DNA of 64,000 nt, from NCBI GenBank assembly GCA_019322485.1, contig JAHWIK010000022.1, forward strand, positions 51,158-115,157, read 5' to 3'. The notes below the pieces were generated by a model. The model was not told where the DNA came from, did not search any database, and saw only the letters and a program-made list of their open reading frames with translations. Positions 26,355 to 34,928 of the stretch are shown in pieces. The stretch comes from Candidatus Woesearchaeota archaeon. Lineage in GTDB: Archaea > Nanobdellota > Nanobdellia > Woesearchaeales > JAHWIC01. Position numbers and translations under genes: made by a program. Each line of letters begins with the position of its first letter. Position 1 is the first letter of the stretch.

Positions 26355-27021
26355 CTAAAACACCTTCCAATTGGTTTATATCATCCAGAACAGCAACAGC
26401 CCCCTTCTCAAGCAATAACTTCTTTGTGTCACCATCCATATACGCAGGCACTACACCTATAGATTTGACTCTTGCTTTAGCAGCCATCACCATATCATCA
26501 ACAACATCACCAAAATAAATAGCATCCTCTACTCTTAATTTTCTCATCACTAACCGCAACCCATAAGGGTTTGGCTTCTGCCTGTTTTTCGGAATATCAT
26601 CCATTGTGATAACCACATCAAAGAACTTCTCCATCTTGAATCTTTTTAATGCATATTCTGCCTCAGGCTTAGGCCTTCCAGTAAGTATCGCCAGCTTATA
26701 TTTGCCTTTAAGCCTGGTCAAAACCCCAACATCAAGGAGCCATTTTTCATTCCTGATAAACCCCTTAAAATTCTCGCCTAAGTAATAGTTCTGGAATTTG
26801 TCAACCACCACTCCTTTCCCAACTTTACCGCCCTTGTTCTTAATCAATGCTTCAGTTAAATCCCAGTCATTGTTATAGCCACCTGTATTCTTTAGTTTCT
26901 GTATCTCAGCTGGGTCTATCTTTTTCTTCAGGAAGAATCCTGCAGTTTTCTGGATAGCCAGCCTGTAGGATTTGCTGACATCAACTAATACTCCGTCCAT
27001 ATCAAAGATAAGAGCCTTCAT
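26335..27021 (-). CDS. HAD-family hydrolase inside the his operon
   Basis: 228 aa. HAD motifs: ALIFDMDGVLVDVSKSY, LAILTGRPKPEAEYAL, a lysine in KNRQKPNPYGLRLV and YFGDVVDDMVMAAKA. It resembles the HAD-IA proteins that are often found beside or fused to his genes. It is a second candidate for histidinol-phosphate phosphatase besides the HAD half of HisH. It overlaps hisC by 4 nt and hisB by 20 nt. Confidence 0.85.
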   Translation of the reverse strand: MKALIFDMDGVLVDVSKSYRLAIQKTAGFFLKKKIDPAEIQKLKNTGGYNNDWDLTEALIKNKGGKVGKGVVVDKFQNYYLGENFKGFIRNEKWLLDVGVLTRLKGKYKLAILTGRPKPEAEYALKRFKMEKFFDVVITMDDIPKNRQKPNPYGLRLVMRKLRVEDAIYFGDVVDDMVMAAKARVKSIGVVPAYMDGDTKKLLLEKGAVAVLDDINQLEGVLDEKIEN

Positions 27022-28064
27022 AGAAGTTCCTCCATCACTGTGAGCACTTTTTTCATTTGCTTCTTTGTTCCTATTGTAATCCTTGTGCAGTTCTTTAGCA
27101 GGGCTTTTTCGCTCTGGTCTCTTACCAAAATGCCATACCTCCTCAATTTTCGAACAATCTCTTTGTTCCTTTTCCCGAGATTAACCAAAACAAAGTTTGC
27201 TTTTGTTGGATAATATTGAATATTATAGTTTTCCAGCCAGCGCAAAAACCATTCCCTTGCTTTTTCGACCTCTCTTACATACTTTTCAACAGCCCTCTGG
27301 TTATCAATTGCAGCAGAAGCAGCAATAACAGCCAGGGTATTCACGCTGTAGGGTGAGTTTGCTTTCAGAAGATTCCTTGCATTCTTTTCATTAGTTATTG
27401 CATAGCCAAGCCTTAAACCTCCCATGCCAAATGCCTTTGAAAAGGTTTGGATTATTATCAGGTTGTCATATTTTTTAATTAAATCCTTATAACTGGTTTT
27501 GAAGAACTGGATATAGGCTTCATCCAGCAAAACAATAGAATTCTTTGCCTTTTTTATTATCTTGATTATATCTTCTTTAGGAATCTCAGTTCCAGTCGGG
27601 CTGTTTGGGTTAACCAAAACAACAATTTTGGTGTTTTTATTGATTTTTTTAATGACCTGCTCTGTTGGAAAGGTTAAATCCTTATTATAAGGAACCTCAC
27701 TTATCTTTGCACCAGCAACCTCAGCATAAAACCTGAACATCGGAAAGGTTGGAACAGGTATTATTATCTCCTCATTAGGCTCCATATAGGTGTCAACAAC
27801 CAATTTTATAGCTTCATCAGTAGCATTTGTCAAAGCAAGCTCTGTTGGCTTTACTTGGAGATATTTTGCAAGCTTTTTCTTGAACTCAGCATACTCAGGA
27901 TAAGCGCAAATCTCCTCTTTGCTTGCTTTACTTAGAGCTCTAAGTACCTTTTTGCTTGGGCCGACTGTATTTTCATTAAAATCAAGCCTAAGCAGGCCTC
28001 TCCTGCCTTCTAAAGGAGGGTTATATGGCTTCATTTTCTGAACTGATTTTTTTGGCAGTATCAT
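27018..28064 (-). CDS. hisC: Histidinol-phosphate aminotransferase HisC
   Basis: 348 aa fold-type I PLP enzyme. It has RLDFNENTVGPSKKVLRAL, VLVNPNSPTGTEI, VLLDEAYIQF and the PLP-lysine region IQTFSKAFGMGGLRLGYAI, followed by CTRITIGTKKQM for the carboxylate-binding Arg. It converts imidazole-acetol phosphate to histidinol phosphate. Both ends overlap neighbours by 4 nt. Confidence 0.94.
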   Translation of the reverse strand: MILPKKSVQKMKPYNPPLEGRRGLLRLDFNENTVGPSKKVLRALSKASKEEICAYPEYAEFKKKLAKYLQVKPTELALTNATDEAIKLVVDTYMEPNEEIIIPVPTFPMFRFYAEVAGAKISEVPYNKDLTFPTEQVIKKINKNTKIVVLVNPNSPTGTEIPKEDIIKIIKKAKNSIVLLDEAYIQFFKTSYKDLIKKYDNLIIIQTFSKAFGMGGLRLGYAITNEKNARNLLKANSPYSVNTLAVIAASAAIDNQRAVEKYVREVEKAREWFLRWLENYNIQYYPTKANFVLVNLGKRNKEIVRKLRRYGILVRDQSEKALLKNCTRITIGTKKQMKKVLTVMEELL

Positions 28065-29323
28065 TTTAATCGTTTTTCAACAGATTTTTTGTGTGCATCC
28101 AAGCCTTCAACACTAGCTAAATTAACAATAGTATCTTTCAAGCTCTTTAAACCATCTTTAGTGATATTCTGAATAGTAGGCATCTTAACAAAATCCAATA
28201 CAGATAAACCTGCACGAGCTTTTGCAAACCCTTTTGTGGGCAAAACATGGTTTGGTCCTGAGCAGTAATCTCCTGCAGCTTCTACACTATACTCTCCAAC
28301 AAACACAGCACCTGCATTCTTTACTTTGCTTAACCATTTCTCATCTTCAATCTCTAAGTGTTCTGGCGCAAAATCATTAACAACCTTAAAAGCATCATCA
28401 ATATTCTTTGCAATTATTACAGCGCCATATTTACGTAAAGATTCCTGCGCAATATCCTTTGTTTTAAGCTCCTTGAGCTGCCTTTCAAGCTCTTTTTGTA
28501 CTTTTTTTGCAAGCTTTTCACTTGTTGTTACAAAGATAGCAGAAGCCAGCCTATCATGCTCTGCCTGGCTCAGCATATCAGCAGCAATAAACTCTGCTCT
28601 GCCCTCTTCAGCAATAATCATTATCTCAGAAGGGCCAGCTATAAAATCAATTCCAACGTCACCATAAACTAATTTCTTGGCTGCTGTTACATATATATTC
28701 CCAGGACCAACAATCTTGTCAACTTTTGGAATTGATTCAGTTCCATAAGCCATTGCAGCCACTGCCTGCGCTCCTCCAACCTTGAAGATTTTCTTAACAC
28801 CCAGGATATCAGCTGCAACCAAGATTGATTCATTATTTTTTCTAGGCGGCGTGCAGATAATAATCTCTTTTACACCTGCTGCCTTAGCTGGAACAACTGT
28901 CATCAAAACAGTAGAAGGCAAAGGGAAATTGCCGCAGGGAATATAACAGCCTACACTCTCAATTGGCCTTACAAGCTGTCCAACAGTGATTCCTTTCTCA
29001 ACCTCTTTAGACCATTCCTTTGGAAGCTGTAATCTGCAGTATCTCTCAATGTTTGCTGCTGCTTTTTTTATTGCTTTTATTGTTTTTTCATTTACTTTTT
29101 TGTAAGCTTCTTTAATCTCTCTCTTGCCCACCTTTACTATCTCTTTATTGAGCTCAACCTCATCATATTTCCTGGTATAATAAAATAAAGCAGCATCCCC
29201 CTTCTGCTTTATATCCTTAATTACAGGCCTTACCCTATTAACAACTAGGTCAAAGTCAACAAATGACCTTTTCTTTATTGCTTCTATTTCGTTTTTGTCA
29301 CTTGATTTTATTATCTGTATCAT
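28061..29323 (-). CDS. hisD: Histidinol dehydrogenase HisD
   Basis: 420 aa. Family features are [55 protein letters not shown], the zinc/active-site [14 protein letters not shown], and the C-terminal [19 protein letters not shown]. It oxidises histidinol to histidine with two NAD. It overlaps hisG and hisC by 4 nt each. Confidence 0.96.
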   Translation of the reverse strand: MIQIIKSSDKNEIEAIKKRSFVDFDLVVNRVRPVIKDIKQKGDAALFYYTRKYDEVELNKEIVKVGKREIKEAYKKVNEKTIKAIKKAAANIERYCRLQLPKEWSKEVEKGITVGQLVRPIESVGCYIPCGNFPLPSTVLMTVVPAKAAGVKEIIICTPPRKNNESILVAADILGVKKIFKVGGAQAVAAMAYGTESIPKVDKIVGPGNIYVTAAKKLVYGDVGIDFIAGPSEIMIIAEEGRAEFIAADMLSQAEHDRLASAIFVTTSEKLAKKVQKELERQLKELKTKDIAQESLRKYGAVIIAKNIDDAFKVVNDFAPEHLEIEDEKWLSKVKNAGAVFVGEYSVEAAGDYCSGPNHVLPTKGFAKARAGLSVLDFVKMPTIQNITKDGLKSLKDTIVNLASVEGLDAHKKSVEKRLK

Positions 29324-30192
29324 AGTATTATCTTGTTCAATGGATATTCTACAATTCCCTGCGCTCCTGCCTCCTTTAGTTTAGGGATTATGTCTCTCAC
29401 AATCTTTTCCTCGACAATTGTGTTCACATCAACCCAGTCCTTAACACTAAGCTCTGATATTGTCGGCTTTTGCAGGGCTGGAAGAACCTTTAACAGCCTG
29501 CCAAGGTCTTTCTTCTTCACATTCATCATCAAGCCAACCTTCTGCTGTGCTGCAATTGCACCTAGCAATAGCATTGAGATTGTTTCAATCTTCTTTTTCT
29601 TCCAGGAATCCTTGTAAGATGCATTGTTAGCAATTAATTTAGTGTTTGACTCTAAAACAACATCAACAATACGAAGATTATTTGCCTTTAATGAAGAGCC
29701 AGTCTCAGTAACCTCAACAATAGCGTCTGCTAATTTAGGCGGCTTAACCTCTGTTGCACCCCATGAAAACTCTACCTCAGCATCAACCTTGTTCTTTTTC
29801 AGATACTGTTTAGTTAATCCAACTGCCTCTGTTGCTATTTTCTTGCCCTTAAGGTCCTTAACTGACCTTATTTTGCTGTCATTAGGAACAGCTAAGACCC
29901 ATTTTACCTTTCCTAAGCCGCTCTTTGAGTAAACCATATCAGCTACTTCAACAACATCAGCTTTGTTTTCCATAACCCAGTCCTTTCCAGTTATTCCTGC
30001 ATCTAAGACACCATCCTCAACATAACGCGCCATCTCCTGCGCTCTAATTAGCATGCACTCTATCTCCACATCATCAATATCAGGATAATAAGAACGTTCA
30101 GAGACCCTGACATTATAGCCTGCTTTCTTGAATAGCTTGATTGTGCTTTCCTGTAAGCTTCCTTTTGGAATACCAAGTTTTAATTTTTTCAT
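29320..30192 (-). CDS. hisG: ATP phosphoribosyltransferase HisG, long form
   Basis: 290 aa, the long form with a C-terminal regulatory domain (about 215-290: [20 protein letters not shown], then [15 protein letters not shown]). The catalytic part shows [39 protein letters not shown] and [20 protein letters not shown]. This form is normally feedback-inhibited by histidine and needs no HisZ. It overlaps hisI and hisD by 4 nt. Confidence 0.95.
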   Translation of the reverse strand: MKKLKLGIPKGSLQESTIKLFKKAGYNVRVSERSYYPDIDDVEIECMLIRAQEMARYVEDGVLDAGITGKDWVMENKADVVEVADMVYSKSGLGKVKWVLAVPNDSKIRSVKDLKGKKIATEAVGLTKQYLKKNKVDAEVEFSWGATEVKPPKLADAIVEVTETGSSLKANNLRIVDVVLESNTKLIANNASYKDSWKKKKIETISMLLLGAIAAQQKVGLMMNVKKKDLGRLLKVLPALQKPTISELSVKDWVDVNTIVEEKIVRDIIPKLKEAGAQGIVEYPLNKIIL

Positions 30193-30563
30193 TTTTTGTA
30201 GACCTCCTTAGGATCAAAAACCTTTTTCCCAATAATTTTTAACTTTCCATTTTTCAATTTTCTGAAAAAGCATGACTCATATCCTTCATGACACGAAGCA
30301 TTTCCAACCTGTTTAACCTTGAGCAGCACTGTGTCTTCATCACAGTCAACAAAAATCTCTTTTACCAGCTGTACATTCCCAGACTCTTCGCCTTTTGTCC
30401 AGAGCTTATTCCTTGTTCTACTGTAATAAGTTGCTTTTCCTGTTTTCAAGGTTTTTTTCCAGGCTGCTTCATTCATAAAACCAAGCATTAACACCTTTCC
30501 TGTCTTGAAGTCCTGTGTTATTGCTGGAATCAAACCCTTTAATTTCTTGAAATTTGGCTTCAT
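30189..30563 (-). CDS. hisI: Phosphoribosyl-AMP cyclohydrolase HisI
   Basis: 124 aa from the ATG at 30563 ([20 protein letters not shown]). The longer frame from 30614 would start inside a palindrome and adds a non-conserved stretch. Features: [39 protein letters not shown] and the metal site [14 protein letters not shown] plus [12 protein letters not shown]. There is no HisE (PR-ATP pyrophosphatase) domain. First gene of the his operon. Confidence 0.92.
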   Translation of the reverse strand: MKPNFKKLKGLIPAITQDFKTGKVLMLGFMNEAAWKKTLKTGKATYYSRTRNKLWTKGEESGNVQLVKEIFVDCDEDTVLLKVKQVGNASCHEGYESCFFRKLKNGKLKIIGKKVFDPKEVYKK

Positions 30564-30608
30564 TTGTATCACATATTGTGGAATATATCTATTATTAATT
30601 AATTTTAC

Positions 30609-30622
30609 CCGCATTATTGCGG
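30609..30622. promoter_or_regulatory. Operator-like palindrome, his operon promoter (proximal)
   Basis: CCGCATTATTGCGG, with arms CCGCA/TGCGG and a 4-nt spacer. It lies at or just downstream of the expected transcription start of hisI; a TATA-like TATTAATATAATC is at about 30631-30643 on the minus strand. Confidence 0.65.
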
Positions 30623-30648
30623 TTATACTAGATTATATTAATAAAAAC

Positions 30649-30662
30649 CCGTACTATTGCGG
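30649..30662. promoter_or_regulatory. Operator-like palindrome, his operon promoter (distal)
   Basis: CCGTACTATTGCGG, one base off the consensus in the left arm. It overlaps the last codons of the regulator gene and lies 40 bp (about four helical turns) from the proximal copy. The two flank the probable TATA box. Confidence 0.6.
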
Positions 30663-31331
30663 TAACTCATCCTTCACATTACGTACGAGGTCTGGCATCA
30701 CCTTTTTTTCTGCTCTCCTTAAATGCTCCCTAAAGGTTGACAAACTAACCTTCATGAGCTTTGCAAGATCCTTTAATTCTATCTTTCTAGGATAATCATA
30801 ATAACCATTAGCAAAAGCAAGCTCCAAAGCCTTTCTCTGGCTCTTGGATAAGAAAGGCATAACCTGGGGGAAATAGATGTTGGTTAATTTAGAGTCCTGC
30901 ATCTTTAGTATCTTTACATCAAACTTCTCTTTCTGCAGGTTCAAGATAAAATCAGTAAGCAATTCTTTCTTCCAGGAACCTATTTCCCAGTATTCATAAC
31001 CTTCATTGTCAACAACAACAGGCTTTAGGAAGAATGTTTTGGGATTGTAGTGGGTTGTAGGAATCTTGTTCTTTAACGGAATCTCAACTAAAAAGAACAA
31101 CGAGTTCCCAGAAACCTCAAGCTCTTTGATTTTCTTGTCTTTCTTTAAGTCTTCAATAAACCCCTTGATATCTTCATCCTTCCCTTGCAAGGTTTCAAAG
31201 TGCAAGAAATTAGAGTGTGTTTTAGTGTTATAGCTGTCTATAGGAACTCCAACAGAACTGACATTAAACTTCTTGCATCTGGTTCCAACAACACAATCAT
31301 CGTGCTTAATCCGTAATTTAGCAATCCACAT
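30654..31331 (-). CDS. HTH_10 (Bat-type) regulator, probable his regulator
   Basis: 225 aa. The N-terminal about 150 residues (WIAKLRIKHDDCVVGTRC...) are a family-specific sensor domain. The C-terminal KSQRKALELAFANGYYDYPR, IELKDLAKLMKVSLSTFREH and LRRAEKKV form the HTH_10 domain of bacterioopsin-activator-like proteins. The stop lies only 91 nt from the hisI ATG, on the same strand. A matching palindrome precedes its own ATG and two precede hisI, so it probably represses or activates both. The ligand is not known; histidine is a guess. Confidence 0.82.
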   Translation of the reverse strand: MWIAKLRIKHDDCVVGTRCKKFNVSSVGVPIDSYNTKTHSNFLHFETLQGKDEDIKGFIEDLKKDKKIKELEVSGNSLFFLVEIPLKNKIPTTHYNPKTFFLKPVVVDNEGYEYWEIGSWKKELLTDFILNLQKEKFDVKILKMQDSKLTNIYFPQVMPFLSKSQRKALELAFANGYYDYPRKIELKDLAKLMKVSLSTFREHLRRAEKKVMPDLVRNVKDELPQ

Positions 31332-31335
31332 ATAG

Positions 31336-31349
31336 CCGCACTATTGCGG
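31336..31349. promoter_or_regulatory. Operator-like palindrome at the regulator's own promoter
   Basis: CCGCACTATTGCGG, perfect arms with a CTAT spacer, 5 bp before the ATG at 31331. A minus-strand TATA-like GCTTAAATACTAT is at about 31351-31363. The site lies between TATA and a probably leaderless start, fitting autorepression. Confidence 0.65.
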
Positions 31350-31442
31350 TTATAGTATTTAAGCTTTTTGTTAATTATTTAATGACTAGATAGTGGTAAA
31401 TAATAGAAAGATTTAAAAAGTCTCGGCAATGACATTCTTATC

Positions 31443-32282
31443 ATGGGAAGGACATGGGCTATTCACTTAAGAAAACAAGAACCAATAGTTACAATAGACG
31501 ATTTTGTAGATACTTACAGAAAACCCAACACATATCAATGCAGAGATGGCAGAGACCATTTAGTAGCAAGAGGAGATTTACCTCTTCATTATACCAGTCC
31601 GCATTTGGAGGATATAAACATATTAGCAGCATGGCTTCTATGGAGCGGTTCTATTTCTAATTACAGCGCAGGAATTTGTTCCCCTCAAGAGCATAAAAAA
31701 GGGATTAAAGCTGTGGCAAGAAGGTTGGGTATAAAGATGATTGAGCACGGACCAAGTGAATTGGTTTTTGGTGAGGGTGGCGCACCCTATGTAAGACTAA
31801 TCGCTTCGCTTGGTGTTCCTAATGGTAGTGGTACTATAGAAGACAGAGACAGCAAAGTTAAGCAGAAAATTGAGCTGCCAGATTATGTGAATTTTTTTAT
31901 GAGGCATTATAATCACCTAAGGGGTGCAGAAAGAGGACTCGCAACAAAAGTCCTCGCTGATCAGTGCAAGGTGCTGTTATATTCAAGGCTAAGGTATAAT
32001 GGGACCTATGAGCTGCAAACTATTTCAAGCAGAAGTAAAAAAAGTGCAAGGACTCTTGCAGAACAGATAGTGAACATGTTTAATACAGTATATCCTATGC
32101 TAGGGCTGGGAAGACATTCTATCAGGACTTCTTATGCAAAGCATAGGGGGTACTATGATACATCAGTAAGACTTGGATTGCCTGTTATCCTTGAAGGTAT
32201 CAGAGGTTATGGGCTATTCAATATCACACTTAATCCTGAGTACCATGTAAGGGGAAGAAGGCCAGTTCAAAAAAGAGATTAG
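31443..32282 (+). CDS. LAGLIDADG endonuclease-like protein, tentative
   Basis: 279 aa. LEDINILAAWLLWSGSISN resembles a diverged LAGLIDADG helix. VRLIASLGVPNGSG followed by KIELPDYVNFFMRHY resembles the archaeal LAGLIDADG_3 pattern (lgvPkG...lP.wi). Further on, YSRLRYNGTYELQTISS could be the second saddle half. The acidic catalytic residue of the first helix is not in the usual form (LWSGS instead of DADGS), so activity is doubtful. No intein or intron host is seen around it. Promoter GAAAGATTTAAA at 31406-31417. Arg-rich. Confidence 0.45.
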   Translation: MGRTWAIHLRKQEPIVTIDDFVDTYRKPNTYQCRDGRDHLVARGDLPLHYTSPHLEDINILAAWLLWSGSISNYSAGICSPQEHKKGIKAVARRLGIKMIEHGPSELVFGEGGAPYVRLIASLGVPNGSGTIEDRDSKVKQKIELPDYVNFFMRHYNHLRGAERGLATKVLADQCKVLLYSRLRYNGTYELQTISSRSKKSARTLAEQIVNMFNTVYPMLGLGRHSIRTSYAKHRGYYDTSVRLGLPVILEGIRGYGLFNITLNPEYHVRGRRPVQKRD

Positions 32283-32285
32283 TTC

Positions 32286-33524
32286 TTATGCTTGGCTCGG
32301 GTCAACAACCTTTCCTAAGAACAAGATATTTCCAGTTTCTCTTTCCTGGATTATGAATATAAATGGATGGTCTGCTCTGAATACAGTTGGCATAGCTGAT
32401 TTCAATGTCATAACAACAGCTGTTGCTGCTGCAGCCTCTGTACCTTCCTCATTAACCTCGACAAAAGCCTGATGGATTACCTTGCTGATGAAAAGCATAT
32501 CAGTTCCATCCATTCCTGAGAAATCTGCAGCCATTGAAAAAGCAGTAGGCATGCCCATCTCTGCAAGCACCTTACTCATGAAATACTTGGTTTCAAACTT
32601 AAATTTAGGCATGTAGACATCAATTTTCATTTCTCTAAGGCTGCCTCTCAATTCATTTAGTCTTTCCACTGTAAGCGATTCTTCAAGGGCAGCTAAGCCG
32701 CCTTCCTTAGGCAGCAAAACAAGCATAGATAACTCTTCTCCAGCATAAGGCATCTCAAGAACTTGCAATCCTTCTTCTGGAATAAAGGTATAATTGAACC
32801 TTGCTTTTTCTCCTGTTAAGCTCATCATCGGAACTTTAACAGTTCTGCCTGGAGATATCCTGAAATCTGCTTCTCCTGTGTGCCTCCTATTAAACTTCAA
32901 AACCCATGTTCCTTTAAAGTAAATCGCGTTAGTAAGAACTAAGCGGGTCATTGAGTCAAGAGCCCCTGCTGGAATCAAATCCTTTATCTTATTATTTGTC
33001 TGCTCTTCAACCCAATTATTAATTATCTGCCTGGATTCTTCTGTTTTTGTTACAAAATCAAGATTAGTTGTTTTGCCGCCATAATACTGCTCTACCAATC
33101 CTAGATATTCGGGCAGGAATGCATAATCTTCTTGAGCCCACAAAGCATTTGCAGTATTAAGCTTATACTTTTTATCTTGTTTGTTTATTTGATTATAAAT
33201 TCTTGCAAAAGAAGGCCTTCTTATATTATCATCTCCAGGAAAGTGAAATACTGACTGTATCTCGTCTGCTGTCTTGCCACGAGCACCCTCATATGTCATT
33301 GCCAAAGCAGCAGAAATACTATAAGGTGAAAAGAAAATGTTTTCATCTCCATTAATCTTAGAATAAAACTCTAGAGCAAACTGGTTATTAGCATCAATAA
33401 CAGTTTTAGCTCCTTCTGCTGTTGCTTTACTGTCATCTGCAGGTTCTATTGGTTCTATATCTGCAGCACATCCGACTAAAAGTACACTCAAAATGATTGT
33501 TGCTGTTAATATTTTCCAGTTCAT
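32286..33524 (-). CDS. Serpin with lipoprotein signal
   Basis: 412 aa. Lipobox LLVGC at about residues 15-19 anchors the protein outside the membrane. The serpin fold is complete: NIFFSPYSISAALAMTYEGA, LVLTNAIYFKGTWVLKF, QVLEMPYAGEELSMLVLLP, and DHPFIFIIQERETGNILFLG. The hinge GTEAAAATAVVM is Ala-rich, as in inhibitory serpins. Alignment by eye with alpha-1-antitrypsin places P1-P1' at or next to Lys-Ser in MTLKSAMP, suggesting a trypsin-like target. Serpins are uncommon in archaea. Confidence 0.93.
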   Translation of the reverse strand: MNWKILTATIILSVLLVGCAADIEPIEPADDSKATAEGAKTVIDANNQFALEFYSKINGDENIFFSPYSISAALAMTYEGARGKTADEIQSVFHFPGDDNIRRPSFARIYNQINKQDKKYKLNTANALWAQEDYAFLPEYLGLVEQYYGGKTTNLDFVTKTEESRQIINNWVEEQTNNKIKDLIPAGALDSMTRLVLTNAIYFKGTWVLKFNRRHTGEADFRISPGRTVKVPMMSLTGEKARFNYTFIPEEGLQVLEMPYAGEELSMLVLLPKEGGLAALEESLTVERLNELRGSLREMKIDVYMPKFKFETKYFMSKVLAEMGMPTAFSMAADFSGMDGTDMLFISKVIHQAFVEVNEEGTEAAAATAVVMTLKSAMPTVFRADHPFIFIIQERETGNILFLGKVVDPSQA

Positions 33525-33609
33525 ATTATCATGGTAGGCATATCATATATAAATACATATCGATGACTTTGGTTTCATTTGAAGTGTTAAACAGCTGTTA
33601 GAATGAGCT

Positions 33610-34584
33610 TTATGGCGAACCTGGACTGGCAGGTACAACTGGTGGGGGTGGCTCATTAACAGTTAAATCAGTTTCAGGAGGAGGTGTAATCTGAGTGGCA
33701 GAAGCAACTGCACTGATTAATTCCCTGCAGCGTTCTGCAATTGCTGGGTCATCTAATGTGTAAGAAACCTCGCCAGACTGCTCTATCTGGTCAAAGTGCC
33801 ACATTATTACTGGGTCATCTACTGTTCTTGTTGGAACCGGACCAGTAAACTCTATGCCTTCCGCTTCTAATGATTCAATACATTCCTTATCAATCCACTC
33901 TACATAAGAAAGGTCTCTAACCCCAAAGCCTTCCCTAGGTCTTATAGCAACATCAATCCTTGTTTTGCCGTCCTCTACCCTCATTGCCCTAAATAGCTCG
34001 ATGCTCTCCATTGTTTCAGAGGAACCTGCCAAAAAGTCTTGCCTCTCCTGAGCACTTCCAAATATCTCGTTTGGGAGGGATTCCTCAAAGCTTAATCCAA
34101 TCTTTATAGGCCCGCAATTAAGTTTGTTGTCCTTATGGATAACCCTCATATCAAAACCTTCTACCTTCATCTCCAGTTTTTTGCGCCTTGTGTCAAAACA
34201 AGCGTAGCGAGGGCTGTCTACTGATAGCCTCTCAATATAAAAGGAGCCAACAAATTCCTTGCCAGTGTAGAGAAACACATTCTTCTCAATATTGTCCTCT
34301 ACGCTGTCCTGCATAAGCGGCCGGTTGAGCAGAGCAAAATCAACTTCTTCATTAAGATCAACAAAGTAGATTGTATCCACATCACAAGGTGTATCCATAC
34401 TTATGATCTCTATAGCATCCCTTTGAACATACAGATTCTCTAGTTCTGCGCCAAACTTTACTAAGCCTGCAGTGCAGCTCTTTTTACCAAGATTTCGTAT
34501 GGTTTTGAATCCAAACAGAACTATAACCCCTATCATGACCACCACTATAATGGATTTAATCACCTGTGCTTGTGCTTTTTTCAT
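33610..34584 (-). CDS. Membrane-anchored extracytoplasmic protein, unrecognised
   Basis: 324 aa. A single N-terminal hydrophobic segment at about 9-26 (VIKSIIVVVMIGVIVLFGFK) after MKKAQAQ gives a pilin-like or signal-anchor start, with the rest outside. The C-terminal tail is Pro/Ser-rich (PPPETDLTVNEPPPPVVPAS). No known domain recognised. The KAQAQ-type start is common in membrane-anchored proteins of related archaea. Confidence 0.65.
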   Translation of the reverse strand: MKKAQAQVIKSIIVVVMIGVIVLFGFKTIRNLGKKSCTAGLVKFGAELENLYVQRDAIEIISMDTPCDVDTIYFVDLNEEVDFALLNRPLMQDSVEDNIEKNVFLYTGKEFVGSFYIERLSVDSPRYACFDTRRKKLEMKVEGFDMRVIHKDNKLNCGPIKIGLSFEESLPNEIFGSAQERQDFLAGSSETMESIELFRAMRVEDGKTRIDVAIRPREGFGVRDLSYVEWIDKECIESLEAEGIEFTGPVPTRTVDDPVIMWHFDQIEQSGEVSYTLDDPAIAERCRELISAVASATQITPPPETDLTVNEPPPPVVPASPGSP

Positions 34585-34928
34585 TGTATATCCTCAGAAA
34601 CAAGTAGTATTAAAACTTTTCGCATTAAAAATAAATCAACAACGAAAAATAAATCTGATTTTTGCTTAATGTCAAAGTCAAAGCAAAAATCGTTGAAAAC
34701 CACCTTCGGTGGTTTTTAACGTGTTCAGAAATCATGCCTAATACAATAAATAAGCATGATTTCCGACACATCCACAGCCATTGCTAAATGAAGGTAAGCA
34801 GATGAAAAATCCTTTAACATGAGGTAAAAAGGATTTTTCAGATTGATTATTTTTATTATACAATTATCACAAGAACTTTACTTTACAGCATAGAAAAGAA
34901 TATAAGGGAGTAATAAAATAAAGCAGAT
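34585..34928. ncRNA. Intergenic region with four consecutive hairpins; possible structured RNA
   Basis: No protein gene is visible. Hairpins: GATTTTTGCTT (34657-34667) with 34681-34691; 34691-34721, about 14 bp closed by a C(UUCG)G tetraloop; GAAATCATGC (34728-34737) with 34754-34763, extended by GTGT/ACAC; TGAAAAATCCTTT (34803-34815) with 34828-34840. The flanking genes are divergent, so these are not ordinary terminators. The last hairpin recurs at 47828. Strand of transcription unknown. Confidence 0.5.

Noticed and set aside
30564..30614. Upstream start for hisI
   Set aside because: It begins inside the CCGCATTATTGCGG palindrome and adds residues not seen in HisI proteins; the ATG at 30563 fits the family.
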